Shown here piece after piece: positions 25,237-33,953 of a stretch of 64,000 nt of DNA. The position numbers were made by a program, and so were the translations under genes. Location: assembly GCA_965225955.1 (NCBI GenBank), contig CBDDBX010000026.1, positions 1-64,000 of the forward strand, written 5' to 3'. This stretch comes from CBDDBX01 sp965225955 (lineage in GTDB: Bacteria; Acidobacteriota; Aminicenantia; UBA2199). Under the pieces are notes generated by a model. It did not search any database. It was not told the origin of the DNA and saw nothing but the letters and a program-made list of their open reading frames with translations. Positions within the stretch are counted from its first letter, which is position 1. Every line of letters begins with the position of its first letter.

Positions 25237-26778
25237 ATGACTAAAAGTAACAAGAAATTTGTAAACCGTTTTTTAGATGTTGTTGAAAAAACCGGCAACA
25301 TTCTTCCCCATCCTGCAACGCTCTTTGCTCTGTTTGCTGTAATAGTAATATTACTTTCAGAAGTAGCTGTGCAGATGGATCTCTCAGTTGCCCACCCTAC
25401 CAGTGGTGCAATCATAAAACCTTTCAGCCTTCTGTCCCTTGAAGGTATGCACAGGATTCTTACAGATATGGTAGTCAACTTTACCTCATTTGCTCCTCTG
25501 GGAACAGTTCTGGTAGCAATGCTGGGTATCGGACTTGCTGAAAGTACAGGGCTTATTGGAGCATCTCTTAAGAAGCTTGTTCTGTCAGCTCCCGGGCATC
25601 TTCTGACATTTGTAATTGTTTTTGCAGGTATTATGTCAAATATTGCCAGTGGTGTGGGATATGTACTACTGGTTCCCCTTGCAGCTCTTATATTCAAAGC
25701 TGTCGGACGGCACCCCCTTGCTGGTCTTGCTGCTGCTTTTGCTGGTGTTTCCGGTGGATACAGCGCCAACCTTCTTCTTGGTACAATTGACCCTCTTCTT
25801 GCAGGTATTTCCCAGGAAGCAGCTAGAATTATTGATCCCCAGTATACAATTAATCCTGCATGTAACTACTACTTCATGGCAGCTTCAACTTTTCTTGTCG
25901 CCTTTGCAGGCACCTGGGTTACTGAAAAAATTGTTGAACCAAGACTGGGTAAATATGTTCCTACTGAAGACGATAAAGTACAGAAAGATGATGCTCAGAT
26001 GCAGACTCTCAGTAATTCTGAAAAGAGAGGCCTCCGTTTTACCGCAGTTACACTTGCAGTAATAACCGGCGTTATTCTCTGGGGTATTATTCCTGAAGCA
26101 GGATTTCTCAGAGATATTTCAACAGGTTCAGTTCTGAAGTCCCCTCTTCTTAAAGGTATAGTTGCAATAATATTCCTCCTCTCACTTATTCTGAGTATTG
26201 CCTACAGTATTGGTTCAAGAACACTGAAAAACGATAAAGAGCTTATGAAGGGTATGGCTAAATCGATGAATACAATGGGATCATACATTGTTCTGGTATT
26301 CTTTGCATCTCAGTTTGTAGCTTTCTTCAACTGGAGTAAAATAGGTCTGATTGCAGCAGTTAAAGGAGCTGAAGGCCTGAAAGCTTCAGGTATTGAAGGA
26401 ATTCCACTGATGCTTATGTTTGTCGTCATGGCATCTCTTATAAATCTTGTAATGGGTAGTGCTTCGGCAAAATGGGCTATTATGGCACCTGTATTCATAC
26501 CTCTGTTTATGATTCTTGGCTATACACCGGAATTTGTACAGGTTGTATACAGAATTGGTGACAGTGTTACCAATATCATCTCTCCAATGATGTCATACTT
26601 TGCTCTTATAGTTGCATTTATGGAACGTTACGATAAAAAAGTCGGAATCGGCTCAGTTGTAGCCCTTATGATTCCATACACAATAGCCTTTTTCATAATA
26701 TGGGTCATTATGCTGATGATCTGGATGGGCGCAGGTATACCGGTTGGTCCTGCTGCTGCAATCCATATGGCAGGTTAA
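25237..26778 (+). CDS. AbgT-family transporter
   Basis: Inner-membrane protein of 513 residues with about 12 helices. The opening MDLS-preceding segment TGNILPHPATLFALF, the FTSFAPLGTVLVAMLGIGLAE segment (in parts), GSASAKWAIMAPVFIP and YRIGDSVTNIISPMM are hallmarks of AbgT/MtrF carriers. AbgT imports p-aminobenzoyl-glutamate, and MtrF-type members export sulfonamides or peptide-like compounds; the direction here cannot be told. It may use an ion gradient. It is followed four bases later by a small membrane protein gene, a likely operon. The ATG lacks a clear Shine-Dalgarno. Confidence 0.93.
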   Translation: MTKSNKKFVNRFLDVVEKTGNILPHPATLFALFAVIVILLSEVAVQMDLSVAHPTSGAIIKPFSLLSLEGMHRILTDMVVNFTSFAPLGTVLVAMLGIGLAESTGLIGASLKKLVLSAPGHLLTFVIVFAGIMSNIASGVGYVLLVPLAALIFKAVGRHPLAGLAAAFAGVSGGYSANLLLGTIDPLLAGISQEAARIIDPQYTINPACNYYFMAASTFLVAFAGTWVTEKIVEPRLGKYVPTEDDKVQKDDAQMQTLSNSEKRGLRFTAVTLAVITGVILWGIIPEAGFLRDISTGSVLKSPLLKGIVAIIFLLSLILSIAYSIGSRTLKNDKELMKGMAKSMNTMGSYIVLVFFASQFVAFFNWSKIGLIAAVKGAEGLKASGIEGIPLMLMFVVMASLINLVMGSASAKWAIMAPVFIPLFMILGYTPEFVQVVYRIGDSVTNIISPMMSYFALIVAFMERYDKKVGIGSVVALMIPYTIAFFIIWVIMLMIWMGAGIPVGPAAAIHMAG

Positions 26779-26782
26779 TAAA

Positions 26783-27178
26783 ATGAAAAGAGAGAAGTTA
26801 CTGGCACTTTTTCTGAAAGTTAATGCCTTCTTCTTCTCTCTCGCTTTCCCGGCGGTTCTGCTGCCGGGAGCTCTTATGGCAGATCTTTCTGATTTTGCTC
26901 TTTTCGGCTCTCTTCCTCAGGAACCAGTTGTTCTATACCTGGCACGCTCACTATCTGTCATGTATGGAATGCAGGGAGTACTTTTCTGGTTTATTTCAAA
27001 TGATATACAGAGATACACTCCTCTTATAAGACTACTTGCCTGGATCTGGGTTGTCAGTGGCACTCTGTTTGCAGCTATAGATATATTTGAAGGACTTCCT
27101 CTATACTGGGCTGCTGCAGAAAGCGTTTCAGCATGGATGTTTGGGGCAGTTATATTCTGGCTCACTGAAGAAGTTTAA
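26783..27178 (+). CDS. Small four-helix membrane protein of unknown function
   Basis: The 131-residue product has four hydrophobic segments (about 7-32, 45-67, 75-96 and 105-127) and no motif that I recognise. I use ATG 26783, four bases after the abgT stop, rather than an in-frame start inside abgT. CAGG lies upstream. Co-transcription with the AbgT transporter suggests an accessory role, but this is only context. Confidence 0.7.
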   Translation: MKREKLLALFLKVNAFFFSLAFPAVLLPGALMADLSDFALFGSLPQEPVVLYLARSLSVMYGMQGVLFWFISNDIQRYTPLIRLLAWIWVVSGTLFAAIDIFEGLPLYWAAAESVSAWMFGAVIFWLTEEV

Positions 27179-27257
27179 AACTTAACTAAAACAGTTACGG
27201 TTTACTATAAGTTTCTTGTGTTATATGATGAAGTCTACATAAAAAAAGGAGGTAATT

Positions 27258-27689
27258 ATGTCTTTAAGTACTATGAAATTATCAGCAGAAATGGGTGGAT
27301 CTTTTAAAACAGTTATCAATGCATCAAGAGAGATTATTATTGATCAGCCGGAAGCAAGTGGTGGTACAAATGAAGGTGCAAATCCTCTTGAACACTTCCT
27401 CTCTTCCATTGCAGGCTGCATCTGCGCTATTGCCAGGATAAAAGCAAAACAGGAAAGAATTGAACTCAGAGGAGTAAAAGTTTCCATTGAAGCAGATATC
27501 GATAAGATGTTTCTTCTTGGTAAAACAACTGAAGGCAGAGCCGGATTCACAGAAATCAGATCTTTCATCGAACTGGATGCAGATATGAGTCAGGAAGATA
27601 AAGAAAAATTTATTGAAGATGTTGAGAGACGCTGCCCTGTAGCAGATAATGTCTCATGCGAATCAGTTATTAAAGCAGAAGTAAAATAG
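27258..27689 (+). CDS. OsmC/Ohr-family protein
   Basis: The 143-residue soluble protein is of the OsmC superfamily, which acts on organic peroxides through two cysteines. Both are visible: Cys in SIAGCICA (about residue 54) and Cys in ERRCPVADNV (about 130). PLEHFLSSIAGC matches the family's core helix. AGGAGG precedes ATG 27258. The branch looks like YhfA-type OsmC rather than Ohr, so peroxidase activity is inferred. Confidence 0.88.
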   Translation: MSLSTMKLSAEMGGSFKTVINASREIIIDQPEASGGTNEGANPLEHFLSSIAGCICAIARIKAKQERIELRGVKVSIEADIDKMFLLGKTTEGRAGFTEIRSFIELDADMSQEDKEKFIEDVERRCPVADNVSCESVIKAEVK

Positions 27690-27706
27690 AGCCTTAGTAA
27701 TTAATA

Positions 27707-27742
27707 AAAGCAGGTTGTCTGATTTGTATTACAGCCTGCTTT
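27707..27742. terminator. Bidirectional terminator
   Basis: Stem AAAGCAGG (27707-27714) / CCTGCTTT (27735-27742) between convergent genes, with A-rich and T-rich flanks, so it can serve both osmC and the minus-strand small membrane protein. Confidence 0.7.
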
Positions 27743-27752
27743 AATTCTTCAA

Positions 27753-27929
27753 TCAGGTTTTTTCAACCGAATTCATTACAAACCAGAAAAGAAGAGCCAC
27801 AGATACAACGTAGCCACCTATCCAGCGGGCAATAAGCTTTTTCTTAACAGCTTCTGTTTTCTTACTCTTATTAATAAGCCAGACAACGAGACATAAAACC
27901 ATAGTAGGAATAAACATTACAAGTTCCAT
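27753..27929 (-). CDS. Small two-helix membrane protein
   Basis: The 58-residue form begins MELVMFIPTM and has two hydrophobic helices separated by a basic stretch, SKKTEAVKKKLIARW. A longer frame from GTG 28028 (91 residues) is possible, but a TATAAA -10 box lies two bases upstream of that GTG, so transcription would start inside it. No family is recognised. The shared stop is certain; the start is not. Confidence 0.5.
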   Translation of the reverse strand: MELVMFIPTMVLCLVVWLINKSKKTEAVKKKLIARWIGGYVVSVALLFWFVMNSVEKT

Positions 27930-28126
27930 CTCTAATTTATACCATAAAACAGATATCTCTTTAAATCTGAAGTAGCCCTGAAATGCAAAAAAAGTTACAC
28001 CAATGTTGTATACTTCAGCATTTATCACAATTTATACTATTGACATTTTCGTTTACAAAACCTAAACTATATAATTATCAAGCAAAAGCAGACATATTTT
28101 AACAGATAACTTGTGAGGTACAACCA

Positions 28127-31100
28127 ATGAAATCAATCAGATTGCTTATAACTATGATCTTTTTATTCTGCCTGTCTACTCTTATTAACTGCATAGAACT
28201 TCCACATAAATCTATCTCAAAGCTTCCAACTAAATTATCCAGCACAAGCAACCTCCCTTTGTACTTCATAAAAAACATGGGGCAGGTTAACAACAAAGCT
28301 CTCTTCTACTCAAAAACATCTGGCTATACTTTATGGATAGCAGAAGATGGTCTCGTTTTTGACTCAGTTCTTAAAGCCGGATCTAAAAGATCGCTCTATA
28401 AATTGAGCTTCAGAAACGCTAATAAAAAAACAGTAGTTGAAGAGTTCAGCCCGTCATCTTATAAAGTGAACTTTTTTAAGGGAAAAGATAGGTCAAAATG
28501 GATTCGAAGCGGCTCTACTTCAAAAGCTGTTATCTACAGAGAACTATACAAAAACATAGATCTTAAGATTTATGGCAAAGAGAAATGTATTGAATACGAC
28601 TGGATTGTAAAACCTGGAGGAAATCCGGCAGATATTAAATTTCATTATGAGCATGCAGAATCTACATCAATTGATGAATCTGGTAATATATTAATCAGAA
28701 CTGAAGCAGGTAAGATTATTCACAAGGCTCCAGTATCATACCAGAATATTGATGGTAGAAGAGTGGCTGTTAAGTCCTTTTTCATTAAGAATGCAAAAAA
28801 CAGGTACAGAATTAAAACAGGTATATATAATAGTAAAAAAGATCTTATCATTGATCCTGTAGTACTCCTTTACTCCAGCTATCTTGGAGGTTCAGGTAAT
28901 GACCATGTAAATGATATGACAATTGGTAATGATGGAAGTATATATTTAACAGGATATACATGGTCTGAAAATTTCCCGGTACACAACGCCTACCAGAGCA
29001 GTCGTCCTCCCTCTTCATACTGCGATACATTCATAACAAAAATTTCTCCTGATGGTAGATCACTAATATACTCAACATATATTGGTGGCTCAGGTCAGGA
29101 GATCAGTCAGTCGATTAAAGTAGACAGTTCTGGTTCGGCTTATATTACAGGCTCAGTAACATCAAATGACTTTCCAATTACCGGAGGTGCTTTTCAGGCA
29201 GGTTTAAATGGAAGCTCTGACTCCTTCATAGCAAAACTCTCCCCATCGGGCTCTTCACTTACCTATTCTACATATCTCGGAGGCAGTTCCAGTGAAGAGG
29301 CTTTCGGCATAGATGTAGACAGCTCTGGTAATGCATATGTTGCAGGCGCCACTTCATCTGCAGATTTTCCTCTGGCGAATCCATTTCAGCCAGCTTCAGC
29401 AGGTGGAGATGAGGTTTTTGTCACTAAAATTTCTTCCAATGGTTCCTCAATTATTTACTCAACATATTTAGGGGGTAGTAATTTTGACAAAGCATTCGGA
29501 ATAGCAGTTGATAATTCAGGTAATGCATACGTAACCGGAAATACTCAATCAGGGAATTTTCCTCTGCAAACCCCCTTCCAGTCAGGTATTTCCACAAGCG
29601 GAGGAGCTTTTGTTACAAAACTCAACTCTTCAGGTAATAGTCTTGGTTATTCCACCCACCTTGGTGGCAATAGCTTTGATTATGCGTGGGACATTGAAGT
29701 AGATTCATCAGGCTCAGCATATGTAGTCTGTAGTAGCAGTTCTACAGATTTCCCAACAAAAAACAGTGCACAATCTTCAAGTGGCGGTAGCTATGATGCA
29801 ACAATAACTAAGTTTTCACCTTCCGGCAATACTCTGATCTACTCCAGTTATTTTGGTGGATCAGGTACAGATCAATGTTATGCAGTAGCTGTCAATAACT
29901 CAGGTGAAGTAGCAATAGCTGGTGAAACAAATTCAACAACACCATCAGTTAACTCCATACAAAGCCATGGTGGAGGTGACGACGGCTTTATTGCCAGATT
30001 CTCTTCAAACGGAGCCAACGTACTGTTTGCAAGTAATATTGGAGGTTCCCATAATGAAACTATAAAAGGAGTTGCCATTGACAACTCCTCAAATGTCTAC
30101 GTTGCAGGCCACACTGTGTCTACAAATTTTCCGGTAAAAAATTCTTTTCAGAGTTCTCATCGTGGAGGAAGCTTCGACACTTTTTTTGCTAAACTGGGAC
30201 AACCTGAGATTTCACTGAAATGTGAGTTAAGCCTTAACAATGACTTTCCTTTACTGAATGAAACCTTTAATCTCAAAGTCAAAGTTACTAACAGCTCTTC
30301 AGTTTCAGAAGATGGAATAACTCTCACCGATAAGATACCCGATGGCTGCCTGTATGTATCCTCCTCCCCTTCTGCCGGAACTTATGACAGCTCTACTGGT
30401 ATCTGGAGTATAGGTTCTCTGGGAGTAGGTAGTAGCGCAGAAATGACTCTTGAACTTAAAATGGCAAAAGATGGCATATTCAATTACACAGCCCACCTTG
30501 TTTCCACAAATGATACATCAGGACAGGATTTCTCAAAAAAAATATCCTCAGCATTCCCCATAAATGCAACATCATCAGGCACAGACAGTACTGTAACACC
30601 AGAAACCCAGAAAGTCTCCTACGGAAACAGAGCTACTATCAGCATAAATCTTAAAGAAGGCCATGAGATAGTATCAATTACAGATAATAGTGTTGAGCAG
30701 AGTGTCATCAGCCCTTATTATATTGAGAATGTAAAAGAGAAACACAATGTTGCTGTAGTTTTTGACACAATTAAGTTTTCAGTAACATCCTCGATTACTG
30801 AAGGTGCTGGTAAGACAGAAACCCCTTCACAAACCATAGATTACGGCACTGATGCCACAATCAATATTATACCTGATCCCGGTTATAAGATAATAGAGAT
30901 TAAGGATAATGACAATCTGCAAACCATAAATAACCCATATATTATTAAAGCAGTTAAAGAGAATCATAAAGTTGAAATAAAACTTGAGCCAACTGTTGAC
31001 CTTATTATTGAGCCAACCCGCAAAACAGTTTCAGCATGGTTGATTTCAAAAGAGTATGGAAGTATTAACCTGACTATTAATGATCCTGCATCTGCAACTG

Positions 31101-31300
31101 CAGAACTCTTGCTCGAATACAGTACAGATGGTACAAACTATAACAAACTCACAGGTCTCAAACCTCAGAGTTTTACCGGTACCTCTCATACATACAACCA
31201 TAAGTATCTGGACAAAAACAAAAAGTACAAATACCGCCTTACAGCTTATGATTCATCTGGAAAAATCCTGGCACAACAAACAACAGGAGAATCCATATAA
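28127..31300 (+). CDS. Large secreted SBBP-repeat beta-propeller protein with DUF11 and bacterial-repeat domains
   Basis: The 1057-residue exported protein has a signal peptide (1-about 22). It continues with an N-terminal domain usual before SBBP repeats (IKNMGQVNNKALFY to LIIDPVV, about 45-245) and seven SBBP blades of about 65 residues (YSTYLGGSxxxxAxxIxVDSSGNAYVxG, about 247-690). A DUF11 domain (about 700-805), two copies of a roughly 80-residue repeat (YGNRATI / YGTDATI, NPYIIKxVKExHKV) and a C-terminal Ig/FN3-like segment follow. There is no type IX sorting tail and no anchor. A cell-surface or secreted adhesion or binding role is likely; the ligand is unknown. GAGGT lies upstream of the ATG. 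Confidence 0.88.
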   Translation: MKSIRLLITMIFLFCLSTLINCIELPHKSISKLPTKLSSTSNLPLYFIKNMGQVNNKALFYSKTSGYTLWIAEDGLVFDSVLKAGSKRSLYKLSFRNANKKTVVEEFSPSSYKVNFFKGKDRSKWIRSGSTSKAVIYRELYKNIDLKIYGKEKCIEYDWIVKPGGNPADIKFHYEHAESTSIDESGNILIRTEAGKIIHKAPVSYQNIDGRRVAVKSFFIKNAKNRYRIKTGIYNSKKDLIIDPVVLLYSSYLGGSGNDHVNDMTIGNDGSIYLTGYTWSENFPVHNAYQSSRPPSSYCDTFITKISPDGRSLIYSTYIGGSGQEISQSIKVDSSGSAYITGSVTSNDFPITGGAFQAGLNGSSDSFIAKLSPSGSSLTYSTYLGGSSSEEAFGIDVDSSGNAYVAGATSSADFPLANPFQPASAGGDEVFVTKISSNGSSIIYSTYLGGSNFDKAFGIAVDNSGNAYVTGNTQSGNFPLQTPFQSGISTSGGAFVTKLNSSGNSLGYSTHLGGNSFDYAWDIEVDSSGSAYVVCSSSSTDFPTKNSAQSSSGGSYDATITKFSPSGNTLIYSSYFGGSGTDQCYAVAVNNSGEVAIAGETNSTTPSVNSIQSHGGGDDGFIARFSSNGANVLFASNIGGSHNETIKGVAIDNSSNVYVAGHTVSTNFPVKNSFQSSHRGGSFDTFFAKLGQPEISLKCELSLNNDFPLLNETFNLKVKVTNSSSVSEDGITLTDKIPDGCLYVSSSPSAGTYDSSTGIWSIGSLGVGSSAEMTLELKMAKDGIFNYTAHLVSTNDTSGQDFSKKISSAFPINATSSGTDSTVTPETQKVSYGNRATISINLKEGHEIVSITDNSVEQSVISPYYIENVKEKHNVAVVFDTIKFSVTSSITEGAGKTETPSQTIDYGTDATINIIPDPGYKIIEIKDNDNLQTINNPYIIKAVKENHKVEIKLEPTVDLIIEPTRKTVSAWLISKEYGSINLTINDPASATAELLLEYSTDGTNYNKLTGLKPQSFTGTSHTYNHKYLDKNKKYKYRLTAYDSSGKILAQQTTGESI
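28869..30180 (+). repeat. Seven tandem coding repeats (SBBP blades)
   Basis: Units begin near 28869, 29070, 29264, 29456, 29647, 29839 and 30026, giving a period of about 190-200 bases that encodes YSxYLGG...FP blades. DNA identity between units is moderate, so recombination between blades is possible but not recent. Confidence 0.8.
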
Positions 31301-31343
31301 ACACAGACCAGATTGGCACATTTAAAGACGCTACGGGCATGTA

Positions 31344-31370
31344 GGGTTTAATATTTTAACCCCTCTTTTA
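31344..31370 (+). terminator. Possible terminator after the SBBP gene
   Basis: Short stem GGGTT / AACCC (31344-31348, 31358-31362) followed by a T-rich run. The stem is short, so the call is weak. Confidence 0.35.
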
Positions 31371-31495
31371 TTGTTAAGATGACCTCTCCATCCCCTTGCG
31401 TTATCTTTCCCGACATTCTATAATTGAGCTATCATGAATATTTAAGAAATGAGTAATAAATCCTGAAAATCAAAATTTAACCAAAGGAGAAAATT

Positions 31496-32248
31496 ATGCC
31501 ATTTTTTAAATACAATAATCACAAACTATTCTACAGAGATAAAGGTAAAGGCCTTCCCCTTATTCTTATTCACGGCAATTCTGTATCTTCACGGATGCAC
31601 TGGTTTTTTGAAAAAAAACTAAAGAAACATATCAGAGTAATATCCCCTGATCTCCCTGGTCATGGTAGTTCAGAACGAATTGATGAGTGGCCGGAAGATT
31701 TCTGGTTCTTACATGCAGAAGTGGTTAAAGAACTCCTCAGTCACCTTAACCTGGAAAAAGCCGTAGTAGCTGGTTATAGCGGAGGAGCACTGATTGCTAT
31801 GAACTTTGCTCTTGAATACCCGGAGAAAACCTTAAAAGTTATAGCAGACAGCTTTGAAGGAGAGCAGTCTGTTGACTGGTTTGCCTCAGACATTCATAAA
31901 GACCGGGAGAAAGATAAGAGCAAATTTATGACCAGAGCCTTCTGGTTTCTTATGCATGGCAGAGACTGGAAAGAGGTAGTGGATAAAGACACGGAGATTG
32001 TTTTTAACCATCACAAAAGTATTGGTAACTTCTTTCATAGAGATCTTAATGAACTGAAAATACCGGTTCTTCTTACAGGAACAATGAAAGATCAGTATAT
32101 CCCCGGTGGAATAGATAAGATACTCAAACCTCTTTCTGAAAAGATCAGACACTCAAAAGTTAAAATCTATCACACCGGAAGCCACCCTGCATCTCTAACA
32201 ACAGGCAAAGAGTATATAAAAGACCTGCTGGGGTTCATTGAAGGATAA
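31496..32248 (+). CDS. Alpha/beta-hydrolase fold protein
   Basis: Soluble 250-residue hydrolase with no signal peptide. It shows the oxyanion segment LIHGNSVSS, the HGSS turn DLPGHGSSER, the nucleophile elbow GYSGGA (Ser about 94), an acid in TGTMKDQYIPGG and the final His in YHTGSHPAS. Catalytic residues appear complete. The substrate (ester, lactone or epoxide) cannot be told. AGGAGA lies seven bases before the ATG. It stands alone between repeat-bearing gaps. Confidence 0.85.
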   Translation: MPFFKYNNHKLFYRDKGKGLPLILIHGNSVSSRMHWFFEKKLKKHIRVISPDLPGHGSSERIDEWPEDFWFLHAEVVKELLSHLNLEKAVVAGYSGGALIAMNFALEYPEKTLKVIADSFEGEQSVDWFASDIHKDREKDKSKFMTRAFWFLMHGRDWKEVVDKDTEIVFNHHKSIGNFFHRDLNELKIPVLLTGTMKDQYIPGGIDKILKPLSEKIRHSKVKIYHTGSHPASLTTGKEYIKDLLGFIEG

Positions 32249-32265
32249 GATTATACTTTTGGGTC

Positions 32266-32335
32266 AGTGCTGAAAATCATTAAAACCACCTCCCCCTCGT
32301 TCCTCAGGTACTCCTCCTTTCAAAGGAGGAGGGCT
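32266..32335 (-). repeat. Dispersed GGAGG/GGTGGTTTT repeat, truncated copy
   Basis: In minus-strand orientation it reads GGAGGAGTACCTGAGGAACG, then GAGG, then GGTGGTTTTAATGA. It aligns with 39695-39753, which has the same GAGGAACGAGGG core. Confidence 0.7.
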
Positions 32336-32386
32336 ATTTCCTTGCTACGCTGCTGACTTCCTGAATGTATATTAGTGGTAATACTT

Positions 32387-33295
32387 TTAAAAGATCTCTT
32401 TTAATATTCTTGCCAGCCTGCTACCTGCAACATAAGCCTGAACTTTCACAATTTCCTGACCTCTGATTGTGTAGCCTTTGGAAACCCTTCCTCTCTCTTT
32501 AATATCACTATATGCAAACTTAACTGCCAGATGATAAGATTCAAGAGCCCACTCTGATGGTTCAGAAACTCTGTTAACTCTGTTAATAATAGATTGTCTT
32601 TCACTTCTCTTCAGAGAGCTTACATAGTTCTCAATATCTTCTACATTTTTATCTATCTTATCTTTTTCAGCCGGATAATCATCTGTTTCAATTCCTGCAA
32701 AAAATGTTACACCTGAGTCCCATAACTGATGAAGGTTTGACAAAGTTGCGGGTTTACCTTTATATCTTCCAAAAGGAATTTTCTGAATCAGAAAATCATT
32801 TCCACCTCTGTCACCTTTGGGAGTACTCTCAGAAATCCTTGACGTACAGTGCATTGGCTGATGCACATCACCTACCATATGAATAAGGAATCTAAGAGCC
32901 AGAGCTTTAGAGTAGTCACTGGAGTTCTGGTGCTTAAGAGTCTTAACTGCCCTCTCAATTGTCCAGACAACATTACACTCATTAAATGAAGGCATGTTTT
33001 TAACCGGATGTACCGAATAATACTGGTTTATATAGTGGAAAGTATCATAAAAGGAGATACCTGTTCCTTTAATCCCATCCATCCAGGTTGCTGCCTTAAC
33101 AAAGCCTTTATATCTGGGTTCTGCATCTTTAAGAACCAGTATCAGACGATCAACTTCAGCTTTTTCAAGTTTATCAAGCCTGTCATAAGCTATCTGGGCT
33201 ATAACCATATGACCGGCATCAAACCATGAGTAGCAGAAGCTGCTGTGAAGAATAAAAATTGTAAAAACTAAAAACTTAAGGAATCTGCGTATCAT
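32387..33295 (-). CDS. Secreted S1/P1-type nuclease
   Basis: Zn-dependent extracytoplasmic nuclease of 302 residues. The signal peptide ends CYS, so the mature protein would start with Trp (WFDAGH), which is essential because the N-terminal Trp coordinates zinc in this family. Other ligands are visible in DTFHYINQ, LIHMVGDVHQPMH and NLHQLWDSG. Such enzymes degrade single-stranded nucleic acids for nutrient use. ATG 33295 is preferred to GTG 33301 because AGAGGTG sits correctly. It follows the 33320-33862 gene by 24 bases in one operon. Confidence 0.93.
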   Translation of the reverse strand: MIRRFLKFLVFTIFILHSSFCYSWFDAGHMVIAQIAYDRLDKLEKAEVDRLILVLKDAEPRYKGFVKAATWMDGIKGTGISFYDTFHYINQYYSVHPVKNMPSFNECNVVWTIERAVKTLKHQNSSDYSKALALRFLIHMVGDVHQPMHCTSRISESTPKGDRGGNDFLIQKIPFGRYKGKPATLSNLHQLWDSGVTFFAGIETDDYPAEKDKIDKNVEDIENYVSSLKRSERQSIINRVNRVSEPSEWALESYHLAVKFAYSDIKERGRVSKGYTIRGQEIVKVQAYVAGSRLARILKEIF

Positions 33296-33319
33296 TAACA
33301 CCTCTCTGTAAAAGCTCTG

Positions 33320-33862
33320 CTATCTGAATATGACTTCTGCACCAGGAGCTTCTCTGTATACAGCTGTCATTCCCTTAACCCACTTCCCTTTTTTCAGGTA
33401 GGAAGATTCAACACTCATAGTTCCGTCATCTCTTAACTCTGCAACAGCTTTTACATCTGTTATACCTGATGCATTTCCAATTACTTTTTCGTGAGAAATA
33501 TATTTACGGCCATCCACTTCCATCCATCCGGTAGTCATGAAACCTCCGGTTGTGAAGTAGTGGAACTGTAATCTCTTCTTTTTACTATCCCAGGTTATAA
33601 TAGTCTCACCACCATACTGCCCTTTATTTAGTGAGTGCAGAATTCTTATAGCTGTACCATTAAGAGCTCTCTCCCAGCGGGAAACATCAACATTGATTTT
33701 ACCAGTACGTGGATCCTGAAACTTACCACTCCAGGTTTTACCAATTACTGAACTAAAGAACTTCAGAGGCTCAATGAGTTTACCCTCTTTAGTAGTATCA
33801 CAAAAAGTTCTGCCAGTAATAAAAAGCAGAGTAATAAGTATAAAAACGGCTATTTTTTTCAT
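33320..33862 (-). CDS. Secreted protein of unknown function, possible lipocalin-like fold
   Basis: The 180-residue exported protein has a signal peptide (about 1-21, ending TFCD). The mature part is rich in alternating beta segments (GKTWSGKFQDP, RWERALNGTAIRI, RLQFHYFTTGGFMTTGWM), resembling small DUF1579/lipocalin-type barrels, but I cannot assign it. It is the first gene of an operon with the S1/P1 nuclease. Confidence 0.65.
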   Translation of the reverse strand: MKKIAVFILITLLFITGRTFCDTTKEGKLIEPLKFFSSVIGKTWSGKFQDPRTGKINVDVSRWERALNGTAIRILHSLNKGQYGGETIITWDSKKKRLQFHYFTTGGFMTTGWMEVDGRKYISHEKVIGNASGITDVKAVAELRDDGTMSVESSYLKKGKWVKGMTAVYREAPGAEVIFR

Positions 33863-33921
33863 AATTTACCTCTAAACAGATTATGCAGAAAAAAACAAAA
33901 AAAACAACCCGGGAAATAAGG

Positions 33922-33944
33922 AGGGCGGTCATGAAGACCGCCCT
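33922..33944 (-). terminator. Terminator after the tricorn-like gene
   Basis: Nine-pair GC-rich stem AGGGCGGTC / GACCGCCCT with loop ATGAA, ten bases past the minus-strand stop at 33954. The T-tract is modest. Confidence 0.75.
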
Positions 33945-33953
33945 GATAAACAA

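Noticed and set aside
25227..25769. 180-codon frame antisense to the AbgT gene
   Set aside because: Shadow frame; the plus-strand AbgT protein is clear and complete.
28869..30180. Regularly spaced repeats considered as a CRISPR array
   Set aside because: The 190-200 base period encodes SBBP blades in frame; there are no short identical repeats and no cas genes.
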